Shown one piece after another: positions 21,540 through 33,066 of a stretch of DNA of 64,000 nucleotides. A model generated the notes under the pieces. It saw nothing but the letters and a program-made list of their open reading frames with translations, had not been told where the DNA came from and did no database searches. Source of the stretch: Gnetum montanum (lineage: Eukaryota > Streptophyta > Gnetopsida > Gnetales > Gnetaceae); NCBI GenBank assembly GCA_015680685.1, contig MNCI01021586.1, positions 23,034 to 87,033 on the forward strand, in the 5' to 3' direction. A program made the translations under genes and the position numbers. Positions within the stretch are counted from its first letter, which is position 1, and each line of letters starts with the position of its first letter.

Positions 21540-22344
21540 TGATGGGACACGATATCACATGGGCCACAATATCGCATCCCCCACGATATCGTGTAAGAAA
21601 TATTGCAGTACGCCATCAAATCTATAAATAAGAGGCAGCTCTTCCTTGTTTCTCATTTTAGGCCTAGACCATAGCGAAACTCTAGTAGTATTACCTCTCG
21701 AGAGATAGAATAATTTCCATGTGCCCATAGTAGGAGCTCCAAAGTGAACAGATTTTTATTCAAGAAAATATTGTACTTGAACAGAAGTTTGTCTACGGAA
21801 ATAAAGACAAACTGTTGGATAAACCCTACAGCGCATGGAATAGGCTAAATAGGATTTCATTTACTGTTATTTATTGTTTATCATTTAAATGCTTTATTAG
21901 TCATTAAATATCTTTCAATCCTTCTCTCCTAGTTAAGTGCATTCAGTATGACCACTTCGAGCACGTGTGTTACGCTTGGTGATCCTAGTAATGAATAGCA
22001 TTTGGTAACCAAGGTTGCATTGGTTCAAGGTGTGAACGGTAAGTGGGAACGGATACTGATGCTAGGTTAATTAAAGCTTAGTTAGTTAGTTAAAGTTAGT
22101 TAATTAGTCTCTTCACCCTTTACCTCATTAGCATAGGAGATATACAGAAAAGACATAAAAATCACATACCTCAGACTTAACCATACAACCGTGACAAATA
22201 CAAGTAAGTCTAGAAAGACAATGAATGATTAACCTTAAGTGTTCCATAAGGCATGTAGGCACTTAGTCTGTGGAGTTCAACCAGATCATGCGTGTAATGC
22301 TCGTATTCGTATGGTTGAGTGTTGGGATACCTCGCCACTCATCA
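21540..22344 (+). repeat. 3' LTR of element A
   Basis: This 805-bp LTR starts TGATGGGACACGATATC and ends CCACTCATCA (5-bp inverted ends TGATG/CATCA). It matches both LTRs of element C. TCTATAAATAAGAGG at 21621-21635 is a likely TATA box, shared with C. The sequence after 22344 (CTAGTGTAAA...) is LTR sequence of element E, which has the uninterrupted counterpart at about 31951. Confidence 0.9.
21621..21635 (+). promoter_or_regulatory. TATA-like box in LTR of element A
   Basis: TCTATAAATAAGAGG; the C LTR has TCTATAAATAAGAGG at 23161-23175 on the - strand. Conservation between copies supports promoter use. Confidence 0.6.
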
Positions 22345-22534
22345 CTAGTGTAAAAAAAAAGGAGAAAGTCATCCACAAGGTCTAAAGGGTTCATTCACAA
22401 AAGATAAGCTTAAAAGAAAAGAATTTAAAGAGTTTGGACAAGAAAATTTTTCATCATTGAAACATGCAGCATATCAAGGTCATGGAAAAGAAATGATGAA
22501 TTCATCATGCAAAGGAAGGTTGAAGAAAAATGTC
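22345..22534 (+). repeat. Element E 5' LTR, fragment 1
   Basis: This 190-bp stretch matches about 31951-32134 of the E 3' LTR (shared GGAGAAAGTCAT, GACAAGAAAATTTTTCATC, TGATGAATTCATCATGCAAA). It is isolated between the end of element A and the start of element C. The first roughly 100 bp of this LTR must lie left of element A, outside the window. Confidence 0.85.
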
Positions 22535-23305
22535 TGATGAGTGGCGAGGTACCCCTACACTCAACCATACGAATATGAGTGTTTTCACGCGTGATCCGAT
22601 CAAACTCAGCAAACGGACTAGTTGTGGAACCTAGATAGTTATCCTTAGGTTGCAATTCACTGTCTTCCCACTTGGACTAGTATTATATTTGTCACGTATG
22701 GTTTAGTGTAGAGTGAGGTGTATGATGTGTTCCTAATCTAATGCTACTCCTGAAGGCAATGGAAAATAATATTAACNTGACTACCACTGGGATTACCAAG
22801 TGCAGATCCTAGGTATGCCACTGGGCTACCAAGTAGTCACACTTAAATGCTCATAATCAAGTCGTACTCATTCTGCGTTACTAGGAGATAAGGGTGAGAG
22901 AGACTAATTTAGGAAAGCAGTAAATAATAATTAATTAAATAAATAAATAACAAAGTGAATGCTGCAATGATGAAGTAATCTTGATCTTTATTGCTGGTCA
23001 TGTGCATGTCCAAGTATGTCACACTCTAATAAAGGATGTTGTACAATTACATTCACCACACTGCTGGCAGAAATTGGAAAATAATCTATCTTTGGAGGGA
23101 TCAAACTACCAGAGCTTCACTACAATCTAACTCAATGTTGTAAAACAAGGGAGAGCCTCCTCTTATTTATAGACATGGCGACAGAATGCGATATCCCGTA
23201 TGCGATATCTTAGGGTATGACGTGATATCACGGGGGATGCGATATCATGGCCGATGCGATATCGCGTATGCGATATCGTGGCCCATGTGATATCGCGTCC
23301 CATCA
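22535..23305 (-). repeat. 3' LTR of element C
   Basis: This 771-bp LTR on the - strand runs from TGATGGGACGCGATATC to CCACTCATCA. Seven GATATC words lie in the 125 bp at its outer right end, against four in the 5' LTR. One undetermined base is at 22777. Confidence 0.9.
23161..23175 (-). promoter_or_regulatory. TATA-like box in LTR of element C
   Basis: TGTCTATAAATAAGA on the - strand, matching the A LTR. The C 5' LTR has a decayed TCTTTAAATAATAGG at the same place, so this box is lost in the LTR that would drive transcription. Confidence 0.5.
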
Positions 23306-23319
23306 TACCCCCACGACTA
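23306..23319 (-). other. Polypurine tract of element C
   Basis: On the - strand TAGTCGTGGGGGTA directly precedes the 3' LTR. It is the conserved counterpart of 21526-21539. Confidence 0.8.
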
Positions 23320-25819
23320 AATAAAAACTCATCCTCAAGTTATACTGATTACACAGTGGATAGGTATGAGATTATTAGATGGAAAAATGGAATGATGCCA
23401 CAGTGTGGGAAGAAAAAAAAAATAAAGACACAGCACACAGAATGCTACAATTACAACAATTTGGAATTCATGTAGTTCCTAGTGGTGGTGGCTCCTCCAT
23501 TGGTGTCTTTCCCTTTTCTTGCACTCCAGGTCTTGAGATTTGATGGCGTTGAAGTATGGCCTAGAGCTTCTCCTCTTGTAAGGCCTTGAGTGCCTTGGCG
23601 CATGTGTAAGTTTGTGTTTATGCCATAGAGGCATCCCAGTCAGCCTTCTCTTTTTCTTCTGCCACCCTTTTATTCTTGGTTAACAGTTTATTAAGTTGCT
23701 TTGTTCTAAAAGTGTCCAGCTAGTTCTGAGCAACTTTTGGCCCTGTATTCAAAAGGTTTAATACTTTCAAAATGGCTTGAACAGAGAAGTCAACAGTCAC
23801 ACCAAAATTGTTAACCGTGGTGCCTTCTTCTTTATTGTGCCAAAATTGGTACATTTACCCTAAGTGCCAAGCACCACTTTCAGAGAGGGTATCTCCTGCT
23901 TCTACTTGCCCAGACCATACGGTAGGAGGATCTTCTTAATGAATGTTGAATGATTGTTCCTCCTATTCTGCATGTTGTCCAGTAGGATCTTGTCTTCCAC
24001 CTCTCCGAGATCGTTCAATTGCACCTTGAGCAGGACGTTCCTATTCTCGGCATTTTAGGGCCATCTGCAATCACACAGGACCAATCGTTAGTAAGGTTGT
24101 TACCAAATTTAGGTTATACCTTACTGCTTGCCTTAATATATTTACTTTATTTCTGTGTGATGTTAATTATTGGAAGAACATATCCCTGAAAGATTATAGT
24201 GTTGAGTCCTCTTTGCTTAGGTGTTTTCCAAATTTAATTTTCTAGTATAGCTAAGGGGATGAATTTTTTTTGACACATTCTATTCTTAATTTGACAACTA
24301 ATTACCCTGAAATATATCCTTTGGACGATGATGAATTTCAAAACATTGTGAAAAATTTATGTGCTATTTGGCATGTGCCCCTCCCCCACGACTAAGCTGA
24401 ACACTCCGAGTTCAAGTAGGTTCAAATGGAATGAAAATTAGAGTACCAGCGAGCGAGTTATGGATATGAAAGCAAGGGACACACAATTGCAAGTCGTAGA
24501 GAGAAATTTGAAAAACTTCCCCTATGTGAATAGTTGCAAATGATGTTGATTAGCATAGGGGGGTCATGTATACATATTTTCATTGAAGTTAGGGCACTTA
24601 GAGAATGTACCAAATTTTTAATATTTCTTTGAAATTAAACGATGTAACTTAGGACATTGGGCTATTAGGAAGGGGTTCTACAGTAATTAGATGATTTTTA
24701 AGGCACGAATAATGATGAGTGAGTGTAATTGATCGATAAAACCTTGGGTGGTAAGAAAAAGGTTATGTGATGGTTCATGGCTATGTTGAAATTTAGAGGG
24801 TAATAGTAGGGAAAGAATGTTAGGAAAAATAAGTTGAGGGTGAGGAATGGTGTGTGTGAGCTATATCATAAGTGAGGATTACATACATAAGTGGATCCTC
24901 CCCAAAGCAGGTTTCAACTTATAATGTCCTTGTGTAACCACACTTAAAGTGTCCATGAGCATTAGAAGGATTAAATGTAATTCACACTAACTCCACAAAA
25001 CACACACACGTAAATATTACCGAAATGAGATGAAAATTCTATGCTACACAGGACCCAAGCTACAATTACATGAATAGTGAGATGAGACGAACTATAGAAA
25101 GGGATCATAGAGATGGGACAATGAGGTAACTGACCCAGGAAACAGTGAATCCTATGTGTAAAGCATGATTAAAGTGTCATTAACCCATCGTTCCAAGATC
25201 AGGACCAAGTCCATTCCTCTAATAAGTGACATCACATTGTTTCATCCCATGATGAACAACTATGAGAGTACCATAACAATAAGGCGTATGATCACTTAGT
25301 GTTTTATTCAAGGGAGGAGTGATTTTTGTTTTTTGGCAGTCTTCTTTTCATTTTCTTTCTTTTTTTGAATATTGAATCCAGAGAAGCCACCAACCTTTAG
25401 GCATGGGTTCATGTCTTTCTAGTGGGACCCCCTAAAACAACATTGGATTTTTTGAGTGCCCTTTGGATTACTCTTACTCTCATTTTTCATTAGATCTACA
25501 AGGATCTTAGTACAACCCCGTTGCATGATAACACCCACAAATGTCACCCAAGAGAATCCACAAGTTCCCTTGATGTCATGTCCTAATCATTCCCTCTTGG
25601 TCCATCCTTCTTCATTATGGGTACAATAAACACAAAATTAATTTTAAGTTTTAAAATGTCAAGAATATCGCTGTACCCTTGAATAGAACCTATTATTTGT
25701 AGAATGGATGAGTGGGTGTAATGGGCTCACTATTTGAAATAATTGATCACTCAAGACTTGATAACATAGAACACACCTCAACCAACAATCCACATGAGTG
25801 TTTTATTCATAGATTAGAT
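23320..25819 (-). other. Element C non-coding internal region
   Basis: No gene is recognised in this 2.5-kb stretch between Gag and the polypurine tract. It contains another TAGTCGTGGGGG motif (24383-24394, - strand). Its counterpart in element A is split by element B. Confidence 0.6.
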
Positions 25820-25945
25820 TACTTACAAAAATGTAAAAGGAAAAAAACACAAACAAATAAAAAGATAAAACAAAAATTTTGAAAAATGAAAAATTGAAAA
25901 ACAAAAAGTTGTAAAATCAAAGAAAATGAAAAATATTTATTAACC
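25820..25945 (-). repeat. T-rich tract after Gag in element C
   Basis: On the - strand this is a run of TTTTTGTTTT, TTTTTCATTTT and similar words. It matches the T-rich tract of element A (1390-1510) in position and composition. Confidence 0.6.
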
Positions 25946-27934
25946 CTACTTGTTATTAGAAGGGGGGTATCCCCCATAACTAAACGGTTGAGTATGGCAA
26001 GGATTAATAAATGGAAGATGAGGATCCTTGCATGTTGGAAATATTTGGGCTTGGTCATATATACCCCATCGAGGTTCACACACTTGGTTATAATGAGCAT
26101 AGTGGGGAACTTTATACGATGTAGTTCCCAAATACCAAGTTGACCCATTATGATGTTTGTAACCATTAGATGGTATGCAAGGATTGGTTTGTCGCTCTCC
26201 ATTCATGCGTTCATTGGGCCGTATTGTTGTTGGAGTGTGAGTTGGTGGCCTTGATGAAGTTACATGAGGTGTTGGGTTCAAAGGTAAGGGTGCACCACAT
26301 TGTTGTACTTGTGCTAGGTTGGAAGATGCAGTGGCCTCAAAATTGTGTTGTCCCTTCTTACGGACATGTTTAAAGAAAGGACGCTTTTGATGTTGATGAG
26401 GCTTTTCACTGTTGTTAGTAGTAGTAGCACAAGTGTCGTTCATGGGTTGTTGCGATGGTGCAAGTACCTTAGGAACAGTTGGTGGTGATGTAGGAGGGAA
26501 AGGATGAAAATGTTGAAATTTAGGAGGATTATAAGGTACACAAGGTGGTGGTTGTGTTGGAGGCATGGGTTGATAGTATTAAGGAGAATGGTACTGTGGT
26601 GAGATAAAGTGTGTTGGCCTAGTTGGAGAGACAGGATGTTGAAAAAGATAAGCATTTGGGTTTGGATGGTATGAAGGGTGTCTCTAGTCTAAGGGTGGTC
26701 TCCCCCACGACTAGGATTGTTGCCACTATGATCGAACACAGTATCTCTGTATGAACTCTAGATGTAGCGTGTTTCCCCAATGCTCATGCAAATGTAACAA
26801 TATTGGGCATTGACTGTTGGGGTGATCGTATAGGCATATGTTGCATTCATATGTATGATTAGCAGTTGAGCTCTTATTTTTCTTATCCCTTCTTTTCTAT
26901 TGTCTAATGTTTTGTCCTGCTTCTTGGGTTGCTAAAACTCTATCTCCAATGATATCGATGCATTCTCCATACTTTTTATACGTCCATTCCAACATCTTAT
27001 TGATCTTTGCCTCAACTTCTTCTAATGTTTGTTGTATTGGCAAAGATGATGTTTACACCTCGAGATTGGTTGATTTCTCCTTTTTATGATCATGGACCTT
27101 TGTTAAGTTGAAGTTTTGATCTTGTTGATGTTTTTTAACACTCTCCCATCTAGCTAATTCTCCTTCTTCTTTTGCTACCCGCTTAATAAGCTCTTGGACT
27201 TGATGGGTTCGTAGTTCTTATAGTTGACCTTGGGCATACATTCCTAAGGTCTCTCTTGTTTCATTACGTAGTCCATCAATGATATGGTACATTAGCCTTT
27301 CCTTGGAAAACCCATGGCCTGGATAGTTCTTTAATAGTGTATAATATCTTTCTAAGGCCATGTCCAAGGGTTCATGTTTTGCTTATTTTCATCCTTGGAT
27401 GTGTTTCCTCAAGGCTGAAACTCTTGCGTAGGTTTAATATTTTTCATTAAATACTTCTACCATTGTTGACCATCGTCGTATTGAATTGGGTTTTAACGAT
27501 CTATATCATACTTTTTCTTGGTCAACAAGTGTCATGGGAAAGAGCTTAAGCTTTTGCTACCTGTTATCAACATTATTCCATGTGCAGGCATCGTAGAAGG
27601 CCTGTAAATGTTGATGTAGATCTAGGTCGTAGCCTCCTGAAATAGTAGGGAAGTTATTTAAATCGAGCCTGGGTAGATGGCTCTCTTTACGATGCCTACA
27701 TGAGATTCGAACAACCTCTTGTATTTGCGTTAAGCTTGTAGTGGCCAATTGGGGTTCATCATCATCAGGTAAGTTATGCTTTCGTGTGTTGTGATGACAT
27801 TGTTTTCATTCATGTTTATAAGAAACCCCTACTTCAACTTGTATACTCCAATCTTCATCATCATATAGTTCGTTGGTTCTCCAATGAACTTCCTCACTAA
27901 GTGTGGCATTATTATTATCTTATAGGAGAGGCAT
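25946..27934 (-). pseudogene. Element C gag
   Basis: This is a Ty3/gypsy-type Gag read on the - strand, likely starting at the ATG at 27934, about 118 bases after the primer site. Recognisable blocks are LPRLDLNNFPTISGG and DLHQHLQAFYDACTW (about 27680-27570), then RRWSTMVEVFNEKY, LERYYTLLKNYPGHGFS and HIIDGLRNETRETLGMYA (about 27480-27240), which are typical of the Gag core. The C-terminal part (26566-25946) is an open Pro/Thr-rich frame with a basic KRPFFKHVRKKG block, ending YGGYPPSNNK. Stops interrupt the core. No protease follows. Confidence 0.85.
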
Positions 27935-28052
27935 TGTTGTGTGTGAATTTATGTGTGACTTTTTATAATTAATTACTTCTTTCTAAGATATATATCTTTA
28001 AGTCCTATACAGTGACCTTGTATGATATAACTAATCTAGATAACTAGCACCA

Positions 28053-28070
28053 TCCCCGGAAACGACACCA
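28053..28070 (-). other. Primer-binding site of element C (tRNA-Asp-like)
   Basis: On the - strand TGGTGTCGTTTCCGGGGA follows the LTR end after one base. It matches the plant tRNA-Asp site TGGCGCCGTTGCCGGGGA, used by Athila-type elements, in 15 of 18 positions. Confidence 0.75.
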
Positions 28071-28071
28071 A

Positions 28072-28884
28072 TGATGAGTGGCGAGGTGCCCTTACACTCA
28101 ACCATACGAATACAAGCATTTTCACGTGTGATTCGGTTGAACTCCGCAAATGAACTGGTTGTGGCACCTAGCTAGTTATCCTTAGGTCGTAGTTCATTGT
28201 CTTCCCACCTAGACTAGTATTATATTTGTCACATAAGGTTTAGTCTAGAGTGAGGTGTATGATGTGTTCCTAATCTAATGCTACTCCTGAAGGTAGTGGA
28301 AAGTAATATTAACTAAGCTAAGCTAGGAGGAAAAGGGTAAGAGAATCTAATCTAGCCTAAGTGTGATGAGTATCCATTCCTTGATCATCCATCCACATCT
28401 TGGACTTCATGCATGACTACCATTGGGATTACCAAGCGCAGATCCTAGGTATGCCATTGGGCTACCAAATAGTCACACTTAAATGCTTGTAATCAAGTCG
28501 TACTCATTTCGCATGACTAGGAGATAAGGGTGAGAGAGACTAATTAGGAAAGTAGTAAATAATAAATAAATAAATAACAAAGTGAATGTTGCAATGATGA
28601 AGTAATCTCGATCTTTATTGCCAGTCATGTGCATGTCCAAGTATGTCACACTCTAATAAAGGATGTCGTATAATTACATTCATCACATTGCTAGCAGACA
28701 TTGGAAAATAATCTATCTTTGGAGGGATTAAACTGCGAGAGCTTCGTTACAATCTAACTCTATGTTGTGAAACAAGGGAGAGCCACCTATTATTTAAAGA
28801 CATGCCGATAGATTGCGATATCGTGTACGCGATATCTTAGGGGAAGACATGATATCGCAGCCCATGTGATATCGTGTCCCATCA
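28072..28884 (-). repeat. 5' LTR of element C
   Basis: This 813-bp LTR on the - strand runs from TGATGGGACACGATATC to CCACTCATCA and matches 22535-23305. It includes about 100 bp (28320-28400) that are missing from the other LTR. Confidence 0.9.
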
Positions 28885-29813
28885 CCATCTCTAAGAAATA
28901 GTAGATTTCTTAGTAGAATTAAAGGATACATAGGCAAAGAAATCTTTAAGAAACAGGAGATGTCTTTCTATAGGGAAAGACGCCTTCATAGAATGTAGGT
29001 CAATTTTAGAAAAAAGTATTCCATTAGACAAAGACATTCCTAGAATGGAGATTTTAGAAATACTTCTTTTCCAGATAAAGAATTCTTCCCAGAATAGAGG
29101 GAAAATACATAAAGATGTCTCAAGCACAAAGAAGACATCTTCCATAAATGTTAGTGATCATCGGCTAGCCATTGCATGAGTTCCAAGATGGATTTGAAAA
29201 CATGACATCTATAAGAAGACCTCATATGCATTGGGAAATATGAAAACTTATGTGTAATCAGTGTACAATCATTTTGTTAATCATTGTGATCTCTATTGCT
29301 CTTCATTATATCATCATTTGTTCAATGTAAAGTGTGTTGTACCTCAAAGTGCAAGGATTAACAAACTAAGTTGCATTTATCCCTTGTAATTATTCTCCTT
29401 TATTACCCTGTGAAGTTGATGTGCTTCTTGGGGAAAGGCATCTTGCTTGAGCTTGTTAGGATCTTATAGGATTGAGTGAATACTATTGCAACAAAACACT
29501 CTAAAGTAGAGCTTAATATTAATAAGTTTATCAAAGCCTGGAAACCACATTCCAAGCCTAATAGGACCTTGCAAGGTTGAGTGGTTAGTGTTGTAGCACA
29601 ACACTTTGGAGTGGTGCTTGAAGATTGTACAAGGTGTGGACCCTTCAAACCACATTTGAGAGCAAGCAAGTCCAAAGATGTGCTTGTGATTTATCCTCCA
29701 AGTGTGAACTACCCAAGTTGGTGAACCATGTTAATTTTGTGTGTGTTATTTGGTTCATTTAGTTTTATTTTTGGGAAATTATTCATCCCATCCTTTTATT
29801 AAGAATTGCAACA
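28885..29813 (+). repeat. Element E 5' LTR, fragment 2
   Basis: This continues fragment 1 and matches about 32136-33066 of the E 3' LTR. It contains decayed AAGACATCTT words (28900-29130) and two related copies of a block starting GGATTGAGTG / GGTTGAGTGG (about 29455 and 29570). The end is placed near GCAACA at 29813 by comparison with the other LTR. Confidence 0.85.
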
Positions 29814-31832
29814 AGGTTCAAAAAGTGAAGACTCCTGAAAAATAGCCAAAGAATTTAGAGGAAGCAACACATGAAAATTCAAGCTCAAGATCAAGCATAA
29901 TCAGGTTTGATAATTTTGACCATAAGGATAATACTTTATTTATTTGTAAAAATTGTGGTTGTAAGAAAACTCTTAATGATATTCATGATGATTAAAATAA
30001 GAGTAATGCTTGGTCTTATCAAAAAGGCTTTGGTATGGAAATTGTACAGGTACCAATAAGCGAGAATGAAGAGAAGTGGAAAATTGAAAATGATGTAATA
30101 CATAATCAAATGTTCTATCATAAAAAGCATGAATAAATAGAGACATCACACATATAATCTAATGAGAGAGAATGGAAGGATGGGGAGGTACTTCATGATA
30201 GGGGACGTCATCCCAAACTCCATTAATCTTCTCTTCTCCCCTACAAGCAAGGTAAATCAAGGTAAGCTTCCATCTCTTTGCTTACAAGTTAATATGGTAT
30301 TTGAAGTCCAAAATTATTTGTGTCTTGAAAAATGGTGTAATAATTATTTAGAGCATCCCTTACATTCATTTTTGAGCTTGAAATAATTGGTTCTATGAAA
30401 AAATGTGTGTGTAGCTCTTATTTTGATTTCTTTTGTATCATTATCTTATTGGTTTTTATCAGGTTTAATCTAAACTGATTGTGATGATCTACTTCTAAGC
30501 TCATCGCCTTTAGGATATTTTTGCTATTTATGAGATAAGAAAAGTTTGTGAAAAATGCTATTAATACTACTAATTAGAGACCTTAGTCTTCACATTTAAG
30601 CTTAATGTTGACCTACAATCATACTACTTTTTTGATCTATAACATTTTTACATTAATAGCCCAAGATAAGAAGCACATGTGTAAGGGGATCGTATTCCTC
30701 ACTATCTATCACCATCTTAGAGATAACCACTGTAGGGGGATTCTTTGGAGACTTCAACCAAGAGACACTGAAATAGCAAAATATTTCAAAATGAGCAAGA
30801 TAAGGATATCAAGAGGTATTTTTTTATTTTCGATGGATGGATAAGTCTTAAATTTGTGATATCCTTTGGGATGATTATTGTTTCATTTTTTTAAAATGGT
30901 TGTGTTTGTGGCATTACCTTGTACAAAAAGCAAAATATGCATGTTTCTTTCATGACTTCCATATCCTTTGTGTTGATGGTTGAATATAAAGATACAAGTT
31001 CTAATGAGATAGTTATTTCAATTAGATAGGCTACTTGATCTATACTTGGTCTTTAACATCAAATTATGTGTTGTTGGTTCTTTTTTTGGATTAGTTGTAG
31101 ATTCTTGTTTTGAACTAATAAGGGCAAGTCTTAATGTATCATCATCCCACCTATTTAATATTCAAGCACAAGTTGAAGTAACAAGTACATATATCTTTAT
31201 GAAAGAATGCAAATAGTGATATTATTCCTTATAACAATATGAGTAAGAACATGATCAATATGATTATGGGAAAGTATCCATGATTTTGATTGAAATAACT
31301 TTCAAGTAGTTTGCCTTGAGATGTACTTCCTAACTCAAGAATTTAAAATTTAGCATGACTAGTTTCATATTGTGAGGATGTATTGCCATGACCTAATCAT
31401 TTACTAATGTTTTTTAAAAGGACAAAGAATATTTGAGCATTAAAAGAACCATGCACTATAAACTACTAATGATTTATTGATTTAGAGATAGGTTACTTGA
31501 TCTTCAAGGCTTATACTTCACTTCAAGCTTTAAGTTTAAGTATTACTTGGAAAGGCTTAGATTAGTTCTTGATAGAATTCAGGGCAACTTCTCATGGAAC
31601 TTAGTGCTAAACGATATGTGTTCTTTAATTGATATTCTTTCTTGTTAAAATTTTTTATTTTGCGATTATTCCATGATTGTTGATTATGCCCATTTTATGA
31701 TACTACACTTTTATGATGACTCTTTTACCAGTTTATGTGCCTTATTATTTTTGCTATTGCTTAAAAATGGGGAGAGTAGTATGGTTCTATTTATATAATC
31801 ACTAACTCATTTTATTAAGTTTTAAACATCAC
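29814..31832 (+). mobile_element. Element E internal region (no recognisable pol)
   Basis: This 2-kb region between the E LTRs is too short for gag-pol. No RT, integrase or protease motif is seen. One short stretch near 29930-30020 reads FICKNCGCKKTL, which has cysteine spacing but no family I recognise. No clear tRNA primer site follows the 5' LTR. The element is either non-autonomous or internally deleted. Confidence 0.55.
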
Positions 31833-31847
31833 CAAAAAGGGGAAGAT
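31833..31847 (+). other. Polypurine tract of element E
   Basis: CAAAAAGGGGAAGAT directly precedes the LTR start TGTGGAGC, the usual layout of plant copia elements. Confidence 0.75.
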
Positions 31848-33066
31848 TGTGGAGCTTTTGGTATGTCAAAATTTTAAGTAAAATGGAGAAAAAGGATGTG
31901 TGTCTAGTTATTTTGGTTGTAGGACCAAGATGAGATGACAAGGAATGCACTAGTGTAAACAAAAGGAGAAAGTCATTCACAAGGTCTCAAGGGTTCATTT
32001 ACCAAAGGAAAGCTTAAAATAAAATAATTCAAAGGATGTGGACAAGAAAATTTTTCATCATTGAAACATGCAAAAGATCAAGGTTATGGACAAGGAATGA
32101 TGAATTCATCATGCAAATGAAGGTTGAAGAAAGTCATCTCTAAGAAATAGTAGACATCTTGGCAAAATTGAAGGATGCATAGGCAAAGATGTCTTCAAGA
32201 AATAAGAGACATTTTTCTCTAGGCAAAGATGTCTTCCATCAAGCAAAGACATCTTCATAGAATGCAAGCCAGTTTTAGAAGACATCTTCCTAGAATGGAG
32301 ATTTCAAAAAGACATCTTTCCCAGACAAAGACATCTTCCTAGAATAGAGGGAAAATACAAAAAGACATCTTAGACATGAAGAAGATGTCTTCCATGATCG
32401 TTAGTGAGTGTTGGCTATCCATTTCATGAGTTCCAAGATGGATTTGAAAACATGATAACTATAAGAAGACCTCATACGCATTGGAAAATGTGCAAGCTTA
32501 TGTGTAATCATTGTACAATCATTTTTTCAATCATTGTGATCTTTGTTGCTCTTCATGGTATCATCATTTGTTTATTGTAAAGTGTGTTGTACCTCCAAGT
32601 GCAAGGATTAGCAAAATAAGTTGCATTTATCCCTTGTAATTATTCTCCTTTGTTACCATGTGGGGTTGATGTGCCTCTTGGGGGAAGGCATCTTACTTGA
32701 GCTTGTTAGGATCCTGCAGGATTGAGTGGTTGGTGTTACAACACAACACTCTAGAGTGGAGCTCAAGATTGTAAAGGTTCTAAAATCTTGGAAACCACAT
32801 TCCAAGCTTGACAAGACCTTGTAGGATTGAGTGGTTAGTGTTGTGACATAACAATCTGAAGAAAGGCTTGAAGATTGTACAAGATGTGAGCCCTTCAAAC
32901 AAAATTTAAGAGAAACAAAGTTTGGAGGTGTGTTTGCAATCTACCCTTCAAGTATAGACTACACAAGTTGGGGAAGCACGTTAATTTTTTGTGTGTGCTT
33001 TGGTTCATAAAGTTTTAATTTGGGGTACTTATTTATCCCCCCCGCCCCTCTAAGTTCAATGATCCA
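31848..33066 (+). repeat. 3' LTR of element E (copia-like)
   Basis: This 1.2-kb LTR starts TGTGGAGCTTTTGG and ends near GATCCA, after a C-rich run TTTATCCCCCCCGCCCCTC typical of plant copia LTR ends. It matches the two 5' LTR fragments. AAGACATCTT and its complement AAGATGTCTT recur at 32150-32400, and two related copies of a block of about 115 bp lie at about 32700-32900. It serves as a natural uninterrupted reference for the insertions of A and C. Confidence 0.85.

Larger units (their letters stand above)
22535..28884 (-). mobile_element. Element C: 6.35-kb non-autonomous gag-only LTR element
   Basis: This is a complete element on the - strand with LTRs 28072-28884 and 22535-23305, a primer-binding site, a broken Gag and a polypurine tract. 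I find no protease, RT, RNase H or integrase, so it fits the class of LTR elements that keep only Gag and rely on an autonomous partner. It sits inside the 5' LTR of element E. The E 3' LTR shows the uninterrupted sequence, GAAGAAAGTCATCTCTAAG at about 32128. The 5-bp target copies are not clear (ATGTC left, CCATC right). Confidence 0.85.

Noticed and set aside
22530-28889. Target duplication for element C
   Set aside because: ATGTC and CCATC agree in only two of five positions; the insertion is supported instead by the uninterrupted copy in the E 3' LTR.
29403-29675. Small protein on - repeated at 32653-32898
   Set aside because: Both lie in the two LTRs of element E, and the shared frame reflects LTR identity.
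29930-30020. Cysteine-rich peptide FICKNCGCKKTL as a zinc knuckle of element E
   Set aside because: The spacing does not fit the retroviral CCHC pattern and no Gag context surrounds it.
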